Of a DNA stretch of 64,000 bases, positions 37,071-45,855 are shown in pieces; position 1 is the first letter of the stretch, and the number at the start of each line of letters is the position of its first letter. The stretch is taken from positions 62,001 to 126,000 of the forward strand of contig JAFLDV010000001.1 in NCBI GenBank assembly GCA_017302255.1. The letters run 5' to 3'. The stretch comes from Gammaproteobacteria bacterium. GTDB taxonomy: Bacteria; Pseudomonadota; Gammaproteobacteria; Enterobacterales; Alteromonadaceae. The notes beneath the pieces are model-generated. The model saw only the letters and a program-made list of their open reading frames with translations. It was not told the origin of the DNA and ran no database searches. The translations under genes and the position numbers were made by a program.

Positions 37071-37400
37071 CTTTTAAGTCCCCAAAGAACTTTAAGCTGA
37101 TAGCTTTGCTGTACTGATCAATGTTGATTGGCTATTTACTTGATGTGGCGTGGCGCAACTAGCTGACAATGACGCCGCGATAGCGGCTGTTCGACTGCAG
37201 ATCGCGAGTTTTTTCCACAAAGTGCTTTAATTGTTTTGCCCCTCGTTAAAACCGCCTTTACAATACAAAAATTCCGTCTTTGCACAGTAGATAAACTGCA
37301 GCGGTAAATAACATTGTCGTGATCGAAGCGCCATACGTGGCCGGAAGTCGCGACCCGACAATTTAAACTAACCTAACTTAGAAGGATGTAGAAAGCCATC
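37071..37400. other. Leader and promoter region of the symporter gene
   Basis: About 330 bases with no gene. It must contain the promoter of the symporter gene. I see AT-rich stretches near 37260-37275 and an AAGGA ribosome-binding site near 37382, but no recognisable operator or riboswitch. Confidence 0.35.
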
Positions 37401-38876
37401 ATGTTACTTTGGTTTGTTATCGCTTATTGGGTCATCTCAGTAGCCATCGGGCTCTGGGCTGCGCTGCGGGTAAAAAACACCGCAGATTTCGCCGTTGCTG
37501 GCCGTCAATTACCATTTTATATGGTAACTGTGACGGTTTTCGCCACTTGGTTCGGCTCTGAGGCTGTCCTTGGTATTCCTGCGACTTTCATCGACGGCAA
37601 TTTACGTGACATAGTTGCCGATCCGTTTGGTTCTGCTATGTGTTTGATTTTAGTTGGCTTGTTCTTCGCAGCGCCGCTATATCGGATGAAATTGCTAACC
37701 ATCGGTGATTTCTATAAACGCCGTTATGGCCGTAAAGTAGAAGTGCTGACCTCTTTAGCCATTGTTATTTCATACCTTGGTTGGGTCGGTGCACAAATTA
37801 CCGCTTTAGGTTTAGTATTTAACGTGGTCTCTAACGACGCGATCAGCATCGAAATGGGTATGTGGATTGGTGCCGTCACCATTTTAATCTATACCTTCTT
37901 CGGTGGTATGTGGGCTATAGCCATTACCGACCTGGTGCAAATGGTGGTGATTGTCTTCGGTTTGCTGTACATCGGCGGCGAAGTGTCCAGCATGGCTGGT
38001 GGCTTTAATAATGTTGTGGAACATGCTGCAGCGGCTGGTAAGTTTGAGTTCTGGCCAAGTCTAGACTTAAAAGAGTTGATCGCCTTCACGGCAGCGGCTT
38101 GTACCATGATGTTGGGGTCAATCCCGCAACAAGACGTGTTCCAACGGGTGCAGTCAGCGAAATCTGAACGGATTGCGGTATGGGCTTCGGTGCTTGGCGG
38201 TTCTTTATATTTCGTGTTTGCCTTTATTCCACTGTTTATCGGTTACTCAGCAACATTAATTGCCCCAGAAATGGTGCAAGAATTGATGAAATCTGACAGT
38301 CAAATGATCCTGCCGCAACTGGTGTTGCAACATATGCCGTTCCTAGCGCAAGTGCTGTTTTTTGGTGCTTTGTTGTCGGCAATTAAAGGTTGTGCATCGG
38401 CAACGCTGTTGGCACCTTCAGTATCGTTTTCTGAAAACATCTTAAAACCAATGCTGCCGAAACTAACCGACAAGCAATTGTTGTTAATGATGCGGATGGT
38501 GACTTTAGTGTTTACCGGTTTCGTCATGATTTATGCGTTAAATACCGAAGCAACTATTTTCGGCATGGTAGAAAGTGCCTATCAAGTGACCTTAGTGTCG
38601 GCTTTTGTGCCACTGGCTTTTGGTGTCTACTGGCGTCGGGCGACTAACCAAGGTGCTCTCGTATCAATAGCTGCCGGTGTATCGGTTTGGTTAGGCACTA
38701 TATTCTTAGGCCCTGAAGATCCGTTTATTCCTGCGCAATTTGCTGGTTTGCTGGCAAGTCTTGCGGGGATGATCATTGGCTCTTTAGTGCCGCAATATGC
38801 GCCGCATAATCATGCTATCCACGACGAATTACATCGTGGTGAACATGCGCATGAAGCGCTGTCTAAAGCCGAGTAA
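37401..38876 (+). CDS. Sodium:solute symporter (SSS family)
   Basis: 491 residues and about thirteen membrane helices. The N-terminus has NTADFAVAGRQLPFYMVTVT, then FATWFGSEAVLGIPATFIDG and MKLLTIGDFYKRRYGRKVEV, the usual SSS signature. Central PQQDVFQRVQSAKSERIAVW is conserved in the family. The C-terminal tail is His-rich (about residues 468-486, with HNHAIHDELHRGEHAHE). Relatives take up amino acids, sugars, vitamins or acetate; substrate is not evident. Followed by a perfect 13-bp hairpin. Confidence 0.9.
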   Translation: MLLWFVIAYWVISVAIGLWAALRVKNTADFAVAGRQLPFYMVTVTVFATWFGSEAVLGIPATFIDGNLRDIVADPFGSAMCLILVGLFFAAPLYRMKLLTIGDFYKRRYGRKVEVLTSLAIVISYLGWVGAQITALGLVFNVVSNDAISIEMGMWIGAVTILIYTFFGGMWAIAITDLVQMVVIVFGLLYIGGEVSSMAGGFNNVVEHAAAAGKFEFWPSLDLKELIAFTAAACTMMLGSIPQQDVFQRVQSAKSERIAVWASVLGGSLYFVFAFIPLFIGYSATLIAPEMVQELMKSDSQMILPQLVLQHMPFLAQVLFFGALLSAIKGCASATLLAPSVSFSENILKPMLPKLTDKQLLLMMRMVTLVFTGFVMIYALNTEATIFGMVESAYQVTLVSAFVPLAFGVYWRRATNQGALVSIAAGVSVWLGTIFLGPEDPFIPAQFAGLLASLAGMIIGSLVPQYAPHNHAIHDELHRGEHAHEALSKAE

Positions 38877-38882
38877 GACAAC

Positions 38883-38912
38883 GAACAAAGGCTGGTTTTC
38901 CAGCCTTTGTTC
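38883..38912 (+). terminator. Terminator after the symporter gene
   Basis: GAACAAAGGCTGG (38883-38895), TTTT loop, CCAGCCTTTGTTC (38900-38912): 13 perfect pairs, seven bases after the stop codon. Followed by TCTCC rather than a full T-run. Confidence 0.7.
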
Positions 38913-38935
38913 TCTCCATGTAGAAGGAAATGCCA

Positions 38936-39787
38936 GTGCGTCAGCTGTCCACAGTGTTGAGTCTGTTGGTGATATTGGCACTTTGCGGCAATCTTTGGTG
39001 GTTATCTCAGCGTCAAAGTAGCGAACCTACGGTCCGCAGTTGTCAAATTCCTATTCGTTGGCGTTTAGCCAGCGTCGATGAAAAATTTAAACTCAGCCAA
39101 CAACAAGCCTTGGATGCAATCCGCACGGCCGCGCAAGCGTGGAATCAACAACTCGGTTTAGCGGCTTTTGTCGAAGATGCGCAAACAGGGTTCCCAATTA
39201 ATTTCATTTATGACGAGCGGCAACAACAATTGCTTGCTAGCCAACGACTTGCGCGTAATGTTGAACGTTATGATGAATATCTTCAGCAACTTGCCGCGGA
39301 ACTGCAGGCTTTAAGCGCCGACCATCAGCAACAGCTAAATAGCTTTAACGAACAAAAACAACAGCTTGCAGACAACATTGCTGCTGGTTCTATCGGTAGA
39401 CAGAGCGCCGAGCAACAACAAACAGAGTTGCAACTGCTGGCCGATGGGCTCAATGCGTTGGCCGAAAAAATTAATGATAAAAATCAGCACTATCAACAAA
39501 GTTTGCAGGATAGAAACCAATTAATAACTGATGCGGCCCCTTCTGGAAAAATCGCCGAAGTGGGATTGTTATTGCGCACTGGTTCTTTGTTAGAGATGCG
39601 GATTTTCGCCTACCGCGACCAAACAATTTTGGTGCGAACCCTGAGTCATGAATTTGGTCACGCCTTAGGTGTTGAGCATTTGCCAGAGCCAGACGCCATC
39701 ATGCATGACATGCTGAGTACTGAGCAGGATCAACTCACTGCCGCAGACGTGCAAGCAGCGTTAAAGCTTTGCGATCAGCGCTTCTAG
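38936..39787 (+). CDS. Membrane-anchored matrixin-family metalloprotease with coiled-coil insert
   Basis: About 283 residues from GTG 38936, seven bases after AAGGA; ATG 38930 is too close to that site. An N-terminal hydrophobic segment (VLSLLVILALCGNLWWL) looks like an uncleaved anchor. A zinc-site HEFGHALGVEH (H238, E239, H242, H248) with a downstream Met in AIMHDML is the metzincin/matrixin signature. Between the N-terminal and catalytic halves lies a Gln/Glu-rich coiled coil (about residues 95-195) that splits the domain, which is unusual. It may act on envelope proteins. Confidence 0.82.
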   Translation: MRQLSTVLSLLVILALCGNLWWLSQRQSSEPTVRSCQIPIRWRLASVDEKFKLSQQQALDAIRTAAQAWNQQLGLAAFVEDAQTGFPINFIYDERQQQLLASQRLARNVERYDEYLQQLAAELQALSADHQQQLNSFNEQKQQLADNIAAGSIGRQSAEQQQTELQLLADGLNALAEKINDKNQHYQQSLQDRNQLITDAAPSGKIAEVGLLLRTGSLLEMRIFAYRDQTILVRTLSHEFGHALGVEHLPEPDAIMHDMLSTEQDQLTAADVQAALKLCDQRF

Positions 39788-39875
39788 TTTGCGTCCGAGC
39801 TGTACCAAAGTGTTATGTCTATTTATTCGCCACTGCTGCAGGCTGAAGTTCCTTACTTCAGCTTGGAGATTGTCG

Positions 39876-40565
39876 ATGAAATTAGTGTCAGTGATTGCGC
39901 TTATGCTGCTGGTTGTTACCAAATCAGTTTCAGCAGCTTGCCTTGATAACGTCGTACTTGTGCATGGCAACACCGCAACCCCCGCGAGTTGGAACAATAC
40001 CTATAACTATCTGATTGCCAAAGGTTACACCGCTGCACAAATCTACCGACCTGCTTGGGGTTCTGCTAGCTGTGCTGCTTGCAACGACCACAGCGGCAGT
40101 GAAGAGACGCCTGTACGCAATGCGTTAAGTGCTGCTTTGGCAAATTCCTGTACCGGTAAAATTGATGTCATTGGCCATTCCATGGGCGCGACTTTGGCCG
40201 CGCAGCAAATCAATAAGTTAGGAATTTCGGTTCAGGTGGATGCATTTGTTGGAATTGCTGGTGGTTTTCGCGGCTTATTAACTTGCGGTGTCTACCCGTT
40301 TCAAGTCTTAACCAGTACTTGCGGTGCCCAAGGTTTATCGGTAGGAAGTCCATTGCTCACTGGTCTTTACGGCGCTCGATTTGGCCAGCGGGTATATTCC
40401 ATCAAAAGCTACATTGACCAAGTGGTTTGCGCCACGGGCTCTTGCTTAGTTTATGGGGTTCATAGCAGCAGTATTTGGAACGAAAACGCCAGTTATAATT
40501 TGGCAACGGGCCATTTTGGCTTGCAGACGGACACGGCAAGCACCCAATATACGTTGATCCGCTAA
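39876..40565 (+). CDS. Secreted lipase, class 2 / EstA-like
   Basis: 229 residues from ATG 39876 with GGAG eight bases upstream; the frame extends further but the signal peptide (MKLVSVIALMLLVVTKSVSA) fixes this start. Mature protein begins CLDNVVLVHGNTATPASW, the HG oxyanion motif, and has DVIGHSMGATLAAQQ with nucleophile Ser102. Ends with GVHSSSIWNENASYNLATGH carrying the probable His. Several cysteine pairs suggest disulphides. It resembles small secreted lipases (PF01674 type). Confidence 0.85.
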   Translation: MKLVSVIALMLLVVTKSVSAACLDNVVLVHGNTATPASWNNTYNYLIAKGYTAAQIYRPAWGSASCAACNDHSGSEETPVRNALSAALANSCTGKIDVIGHSMGATLAAQQINKLGISVQVDAFVGIAGGFRGLLTCGVYPFQVLTSTCGAQGLSVGSPLLTGLYGARFGQRVYSIKSYIDQVVCATGSCLVYGVHSSSIWNENASYNLATGHFGLQTDTASTQYTLIR

Positions 40566-40653
40566 ATTAGGCCGCTGGTGGCACAAGCGTGGAGTTCTGT
40601 ACAGTAATTGGGTATGATGACTTATGACAATGAGTTGAAATGGAATTTGGCTG

Positions 40654-42621
40654 TTGAAAATAATCCACGCTGGCATGCTGTTCTCGTGCCTATTGATTAC
40701 CGCTCTGGCTGGTGCTGCGCTGTCGGTTGATGATCCATCGCCGATAGGATCTGCGGCTGAGCAGTCGGTGGCGGCTAATCCGAACAGCGGTTATGGGCAA
40801 AGCACATCCCAAAAAGCAGCGCACGCTTGGCAAATTCCAGACCCGCGTTTTTATCAGGTTACCAGTCTAACCGTCGACCGACCTAAAGCTGCGATAGCCG
40901 AACTTGATAATTTGTTAGCAAACCCATCGACGTCGAAATCGCAAAGAGCTGAGTTATTGTTGATTAAAGCTTGGGCGCTATTTTATGCCGGTGACTGGGC
41001 CGATGTGCCAACAACCTTGAATCACGGCATGACGCTAGTCGACCATAAATCTCTGCTTATTCAATACTACCGACTGGCGCAGGCAAATTTTTTCAGTGCA
41101 GTTGGTGAAACACAACAAGCCTTTAGTCAATTGGACTCGGTTGGCCAATATTTGAAATTAATGCCACATCCAGAGTTACAGCATGTCCATCTGCAGATTT
41201 CTGCACAGCTGCATCAAGATGCCAAAGATTATGACATGGCATTGTATTTCTACCTGAAGCTACTGGATGAATTGTCTAGCACAGCGAAACCGCTGCCGCT
41301 ATTTAGTGCCGACCGAGGTACAGTGTTGCGTGGCCTTGCTTTTGTCTATTACATGCTCGACGACAAAGTGTTGTCTGAACGATATTTGTTTTCAGCTGAA
41401 CAGCAAGAACCGGCTACTCATCATGTGGCTCGGGCGGAAATTGCCTGTCTTCGCGGTTATCAGCTGCAAAATACCTCAGCCGATGAAGGCGCCAAGGCTT
41501 TGTTGGCGATGTTGGAAGTTGCAAAGAGTCAGCAGGAACTATATTGCAGTCCTTTTGCATATGCCATCTTATCTAATATCTATCAAAATAAAGCGGAACA
41601 GTCTGCAGCTCTGGCTGCAGCTCTCAAAGCGACTGAGTTGGTAAAACGTGAGAATCCAGATCTGTACTTATATACTTGGTACAACCTTGGTTATCTGTAT
41701 CTGCAGCAACATAAACCCGAACAAGCACAGCAGGTGATTAGCCAGCTGGAACAATTTAGCAAAACTTTGCCGGAAAATGTTAATCGCTCGGGTTTGCTAT
41801 ATCTGCAAGCAGCATATGCGCAAGCAAAGGGTGACTATCAACAAGCCTTAGAGCGTACCCAAAGCTATTATCAGCAAGAATTGGCCAGCATTGCCGAAAG
41901 TAATATTCGCAATATTGCGCGATACCGTTATTTATATGACCAAGAAAAAAGTGCAGCCCATAGCGACAAACTGCAGCTGCAAACTGAGTTATCGGCAGCA
42001 GCTTTGGCGTCGCAACAGGCCAATCAGCGGATTTTTTTGGCAGGCACAGCAGTAGTATTTAGTTTATTACTCGTTATTTGGTTGTTCCACCGGCGTAGTT
42101 TGGCGTGGCAGCGCCAAGCTTTCCAATTACAAATGGTTGATCCATTGACCAAATTACCAAATCAAAACTTCTTGGCGCAGCAAGCCCCGCAACTGGTGGC
42201 AATGGCTCGCCGTTATCAGTTTGACCTTGCGATGGTGGTATTGGAGATTGACGAATTAGCAGCGCTTGAGCGGCAATTTGGCGAGCAGGCAATTAGTTTA
42301 GTGATCAAAGAGTTCGCCGCGCTATGCCGACAACATTTGCGAGAAACCGACCAACTAATTCGCTTATCGGGCGGTCATTTTGCGATGGTGTTGCCCTACA
42401 GTGATGATGCGGCAACTTTTGCGGTGCTCAACAAGCTGCAAGCTGAATGCGCGTTGGCAATATCGCCGTTATTACCAAAGCCACGCTTAATTAGCTTTTC
42501 GGCAGGTATTCAATTTAGCTCGCAGCAAGCAGATCCAGTGTTACTAGTACTAGAAGCCGAGCGAGCTCTGAGTTTGTCAGTGGTCGAAGGTCGCGGCAAA
42601 GTATCAAAATTTATGCTGTAG
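40654..42621 (+). CDS. TPR protein with one membrane helix and a degenerate GGDEF domain
   Basis: 655 residues. A signal-like hydrophobic N-terminus, then about 400 residues of tetratricopeptide-like helical repeats (periplasmic), a membrane helix near 460-480 (IFLAGTAVVFSLLLVIWLF), and a C-terminal GGDEF-fold domain opening with MVDPLTKLPNQNFLAQQ. The active-site loop reads RLSGGHFAMVLP instead of R-x-GGDEF, so cyclase activity is unlikely; it may bind nucleotide or act as a receptor. TTG 40654 is the start used; ATG 40675 is possible. Confidence 0.82.
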   Translation: MKIIHAGMLFSCLLITALAGAALSVDDPSPIGSAAEQSVAANPNSGYGQSTSQKAAHAWQIPDPRFYQVTSLTVDRPKAAIAELDNLLANPSTSKSQRAELLLIKAWALFYAGDWADVPTTLNHGMTLVDHKSLLIQYYRLAQANFFSAVGETQQAFSQLDSVGQYLKLMPHPELQHVHLQISAQLHQDAKDYDMALYFYLKLLDELSSTAKPLPLFSADRGTVLRGLAFVYYMLDDKVLSERYLFSAEQQEPATHHVARAEIACLRGYQLQNTSADEGAKALLAMLEVAKSQQELYCSPFAYAILSNIYQNKAEQSAALAAALKATELVKRENPDLYLYTWYNLGYLYLQQHKPEQAQQVISQLEQFSKTLPENVNRSGLLYLQAAYAQAKGDYQQALERTQSYYQQELASIAESNIRNIARYRYLYDQEKSAAHSDKLQLQTELSAAALASQQANQRIFLAGTAVVFSLLLVIWLFHRRSLAWQRQAFQLQMVDPLTKLPNQNFLAQQAPQLVAMARRYQFDLAMVVLEIDELAALERQFGEQAISLVIKEFAALCRQHLRETDQLIRLSGGHFAMVLPYSDDAATFAVLNKLQAECALAISPLLPKPRLISFSAGIQFSSQQADPVLLVLEAERALSLSVVEGRGKVSKFML

Positions 42622-42819
42622 ATGTTAACGTTATTGCCGAGCAAAGCTGCGAAAAATCGCAATTGCTGAAACTTCTTCAAATCGAGGTTCCTGAGGATTT
42701 CATATCGGCATTTTGACAAACCTTCTTTATAGGTGATGCATCAATTTAACAAGGGTAACCTTTCGTTACTTTAGTAAGTGCATGATTTTAATGTGATTAC
42801 TAATCAATAAGGAGACGGC

Positions 42820-43224
42820 GTGTTGCGTCAGCCGCAGATGAACGAGCCGATAAAGAGCTCCATGGTGCTAGAGAAAAGTTTATCGCTGATAAGCTTATTG
42901 TTATTCAGCTGCTATATCGGATGGGTGGTGTCCGCAATTGAACTTGTTAAAGTGTTTAATGGTCTGGACCTTGGAATGGATAAGAAAGTACTTGCGACGC
43001 AAATAAGCAACGCATTAGTTCCTTATCTCCGCTATTCATTTTATGCTTTGCCCGGATGGATATGCGCCATGCTAATTCTCATCTTTTCAAAATATCGCGC
43101 TCGATTCTTTTTATATTTTTGGAGTTTATCGTCTGTAGTTTTAGTTCTAGGCTTTCCTTTTGGTAGTTTGTTTGGGTTGATATTGGGGATTGTGGTTTTT
43201 ATCAAGCGCAAGCAATTTACCTAA
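42820..43224 (+). CDS. Small polytopic membrane protein of unknown family
   Basis: 134 residues from GTG 42820 with GGAG five bases upstream; ATG 42838 is an alternative. Three or four hydrophobic segments (LISLLLFSCYIGWVVSAIEL, FYALPGWICAMLILIFS, FLYFWSLSSVVLVLGF and FGLILGIVVFI) end with a basic KRKQFT tail. No domain recognised, and it stands alone between hairpins. Confidence 0.6.
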   Translation: MLRQPQMNEPIKSSMVLEKSLSLISLLLFSCYIGWVVSAIELVKVFNGLDLGMDKKVLATQISNALVPYLRYSFYALPGWICAMLILIFSKYRARFFLYFWSLSSVVLVLGFPFGSLFGLILGIVVFIKRKQFT

Positions 43225-43338
43225 AATGGGTAGTTGGCTGAAGCCATTCAAGGTGGTCATGATGATTAACGAATTCCTACTTTTTTAACAGAGACATAGT
43301 TTTATCCGATGCTCTGGAATTAGGCTGGATTACGAAAA

Positions 43339-43374
43339 AGCGAATGTCCGCAGCTAAGACCACAGCATTCGCTT
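43339..43374. terminator. Long-loop hairpin
   Basis: AAGCGAATG (43339-43347) pairs with CATTCGCTT (43366-43374) around an 18-base loop, between the ends of a plus-strand and a minus-strand gene. Could end either transcript; AAAA precedes and ATT follows. Confidence 0.45.
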
Positions 43375-43436
43375 ATTCCACAATTGAGGTTTCAGCCGCC
43401 TTGTGGCCTTAGAGCATCCTTTTCTCGAAACGCCGC

Positions 43437-43952
43437 TTAACCTAAGCGGTAGTCAGCACCGTCTTTAGCAGTGAAACGCTGTTGACGACGGGCGTATGTC
43501 GGTTGCAACTGGCCCATAATCATTGAAAACCAGCGGCTGCCTTGCTCGTCTTGCAATTCTAATTGCACGTCGTCAATGCCTGCATGATCTTTGCAACCTT
43601 GTGCGCCGCTGCGGCAGATAGTCAGTTCTACATGCCGACCATTGTCGTTTAACAGCAGGCTTTGCGGTTTCTCGCGGCTACCCGCTAAAGCAACAAACTG
43701 GGCTGGGTTTTGCAAACCGCTGTTGCTACCATCGGCAAAAAATGCCAACAGGTGTTGGTAGTACACCACGTAACTGCAGACATCTTTATGCGAGCCGGTT
43801 GCCAGTGGAAACACTTTGTCTAAAAAGCCTTTGGAGTAATCCAAAATTTGACGCAGGTGGCTGTCGTTTAACGCGCTAATTGCACTGATTTCCTGACGGA
43901 TAAAAGCATCTATTGGCGTTTGCTGGTGCATGTCGATTGCTGTCATGTTCAT
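43437..43952 (-). CDS. Stand-alone malate synthase G-like insert domain protein
   Basis: 171 residues from ATG 43952 with GAGGA seven bases upstream. The sequence aligns by eye with the N-terminal/insert part of malate synthase G (GlcB): SKGFLDKVFPLATGSHKD, GLQNPAQFVALAG, LLLNDNGRHVELTI and KDHAGIDDVQLELQ, then FSMIMGQL and YARRQQRFTAKDG. The TIM-barrel catalytic parts with the acetyl-CoA site are missing, so it is unlikely to be an enzyme. It is divergent from a DUF3612 regulator of a type linked to short-chain acyl/glyoxylate metabolism, suggesting a regulatory or binding role. A gene remnant is the other option. Confidence 0.65.
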   Translation of the reverse strand: MNMTAIDMHQQTPIDAFIRQEISAISALNDSHLRQILDYSKGFLDKVFPLATGSHKDVCSYVVYYQHLLAFFADGSNSGLQNPAQFVALAGSREKPQSLLLNDNGRHVELTICRSGAQGCKDHAGIDDVQLELQDEQGSRWFSMIMGQLQPTYARRQQRFTAKDGADYRLG

Positions 43953-44080
43953 GGTAAAGTCCTCGCTCACTCTTGTTGTCTGGCCCGGTAGGGTGGCGGG
44001 CGTCCGCACATTTTTTAACTGGTTTGGCCACAGCGTTTGCCGTTGCTTAGAAACTAGTCTATGTTGTTTTAGTGCAAAAT

Positions 44081-44114
44081 TTGACAATTAAAACTTTACA
44101 GTGTGAATTTTACA
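44081..44114. promoter_or_regulatory. Candidate operator between the GlcB-domain gene and its regulator
   Basis: TTTACA occurs at 44095-44100 and 44109-44114, and TTGACAA at 44081-44087, directly in front of the DUF3612 regulator start. Repeated sites here would suit autoregulation and control of the divergent gene; the site consensus is not known to me. Confidence 0.3.
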
Positions 44115-44116
44115 AA

Positions 44117-45619
44117 ATGGCCAATACAAAAAGTTTACTCAGACAGTCGCATTTTCTCGGAACAAAAATCAGAAACTTGAGGAAACGCAATAACTTAACT
44201 ATGGAAGACTTGTCCACTCGTTGTATCCGCATCGATGCTGAACATGCGCCATCAGTGTCCTATTTGTCGATGATCGAACGCGGCAAAAGGGTTCCTGCAG
44301 TCGAAATGCTCGAAGTTATTGCACAAGTTTTTCAAAAAGATTTGGACTGGTTTTTAGACGGCGAAGACTCCGAGCCAGACATTACTCCGCAAAAAGGCAG
44401 TCGTGGTGGTATTCATGGCATGGCTCTAGAGCCTGGTTTTTTGTTCTCCAATGACATTCTGCAAATCGCCATTCCTGAGCTGTTGTCACAAACCGGCACT
44501 GGCGGTAAACAATTTGCTCAGCTGCTCATTCGCGCGCACCAAGAGCATCACCAAAACCACTTTCCCGAACTTGAAAGAGCTGCTGAAGAAGTCGGACGTA
44601 AGCAAATGCCATTGTCCCCCGAGGATCTATTGCAGATGGCGGCCGAGGTTGGCCTGAAAATTAGTTGGTTTGATGAGACGCCAAAAGAAGTGTTGGATGA
44701 GCTTGGTGTCTTGAGTAAAAACGTCGCGACCTCATTTTTTCTACCACCACAAACCTTGCATTTAAACCGCATATTGCAACGCCATCCGACTCGTTTGAAA
44801 TATGAGTTGGCAGTGCATATTGGCCATGCGGTGCTACACAATAAAGACGGGGTCAAAAGCTCAATGATGGTGGGCGGAGCTCAGGAAGTTTCTGATAGTA
44901 ATGCCAATTTAGCGCCGCAGGATATTTTGCACGCATGGCGTGACTTTGAATCAAGCTTCTTTGCCGGTGCCTTGTTATGTCCAAAATTACCATTTCGGCA
45001 GCTGTTGGACCGCCACGGTTATGAAATTAGTAGCCATAAAGCCGCTGGGGTTTCGGCATCTGTGGCGATGCGGCGGATGACCGCAGTGTCGCCTTATAGC
45101 CATTGGCACTACTTTGATGCTTACACCCCTGGCAAACTAAAAGCGGTGTATCGCGGCAATGGCATCCCGCTGCCCTGGGGCAACATGCGACAAGTGGAAG
45201 ATCCTTGTCAGCACTGGGCGGTATTCCGGATGTTTGAGGCCGCAGAAGCACAGCATTCTGCGCAGTTATCGTTATTAGAAGTGCAAGGGCAACCGCGGAT
45301 CTATTGCTGTGAATCGACCAAGGTTACTGATTTGGCCGGTAATGCACATGTGCTTTGTGCAGGGATTGATTTGAACCCTGCCATCGACGCTCAGGGCATC
45401 GATGCTGATACTTTAGCCCTAGAGTTAAAGAGTTTGTGTAATCGCGAAGGTGGCTTTGCCAAAGTGCCAAATTCAATCAAATCGACTTTGACCACTATCA
45501 GCAATATTTTAAATATTAACTGGGTTGCCCGAAGTCTGGATAAACCCGCCCAACTGATTTGCTCGCGCGGCAATCACTGTCCACGTGATCCAGCTTGTTA
45601 TCAGCGGTGTAAAGGTTAA
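44117..45619 (+). CDS. XRE-family regulator with DUF3612 domain
   Basis: 500 residues from ATG 44117. An N-terminal helix-turn-helix (FLGTKIRNLRKRNNLTMEDL with SYLSMIERGKRVPAVEMLEV, residues about 11-75) leads to an ImmA/IrrE-like stretch (LKYELAVHIGHAVLHN, a degenerate HExxH) and a long C-terminal ligand domain of the ScfR/DUF3612 sort, ending with a cysteine-rich CSRGNHCPRDPACYQRC. Such regulators respond to acyl-CoA or short-chain fatty acid metabolism in relatives (RamB, ScfR). Divergent from the malate-synthase-like gene. Confidence 0.85.
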   Translation: MANTKSLLRQSHFLGTKIRNLRKRNNLTMEDLSTRCIRIDAEHAPSVSYLSMIERGKRVPAVEMLEVIAQVFQKDLDWFLDGEDSEPDITPQKGSRGGIHGMALEPGFLFSNDILQIAIPELLSQTGTGGKQFAQLLIRAHQEHHQNHFPELERAAEEVGRKQMPLSPEDLLQMAAEVGLKISWFDETPKEVLDELGVLSKNVATSFFLPPQTLHLNRILQRHPTRLKYELAVHIGHAVLHNKDGVKSSMMVGGAQEVSDSNANLAPQDILHAWRDFESSFFAGALLCPKLPFRQLLDRHGYEISSHKAAGVSASVAMRRMTAVSPYSHWHYFDAYTPGKLKAVYRGNGIPLPWGNMRQVEDPCQHWAVFRMFEAAEAQHSAQLSLLEVQGQPRIYCCESTKVTDLAGNAHVLCAGIDLNPAIDAQGIDADTLALELKSLCNREGGFAKVPNSIKSTLTTISNILNINWVARSLDKPAQLICSRGNHCPRDPACYQRCKG

Positions 45620-45645
45620 TATCCGAGAGTGTGTTAACGCTGGCA

Positions 45646-45670
45646 AGGCTTGAGAAAGCTACTCAAGCCT
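45646..45670 (+). terminator. Hairpin after the DUF3612 regulator
   Basis: AGGCTTGAG (45646-45654), seven-base loop, CTCAAGCCT (45662-45670): nine perfect pairs, 27 bases after the stop; weak T content after it. Confidence 0.55.
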
Positions 45671-45855
45671 AAAGTTGTTGTGCTTGTGCCGAACGATTAG
45701 GCTCGACTAACTGCGAAAATGAGCCAAACTACAGGTTATCTACGACGAAGTTTTGTGAAGCTGGCAGCTTTGCAAAGGTTATGTAAATTCGGTTCGCCGA
45801 CAGTCTTGTCACTGATAAAGTGACAGCGTTCGGCATCTCGGTGGGGATTTATGAG

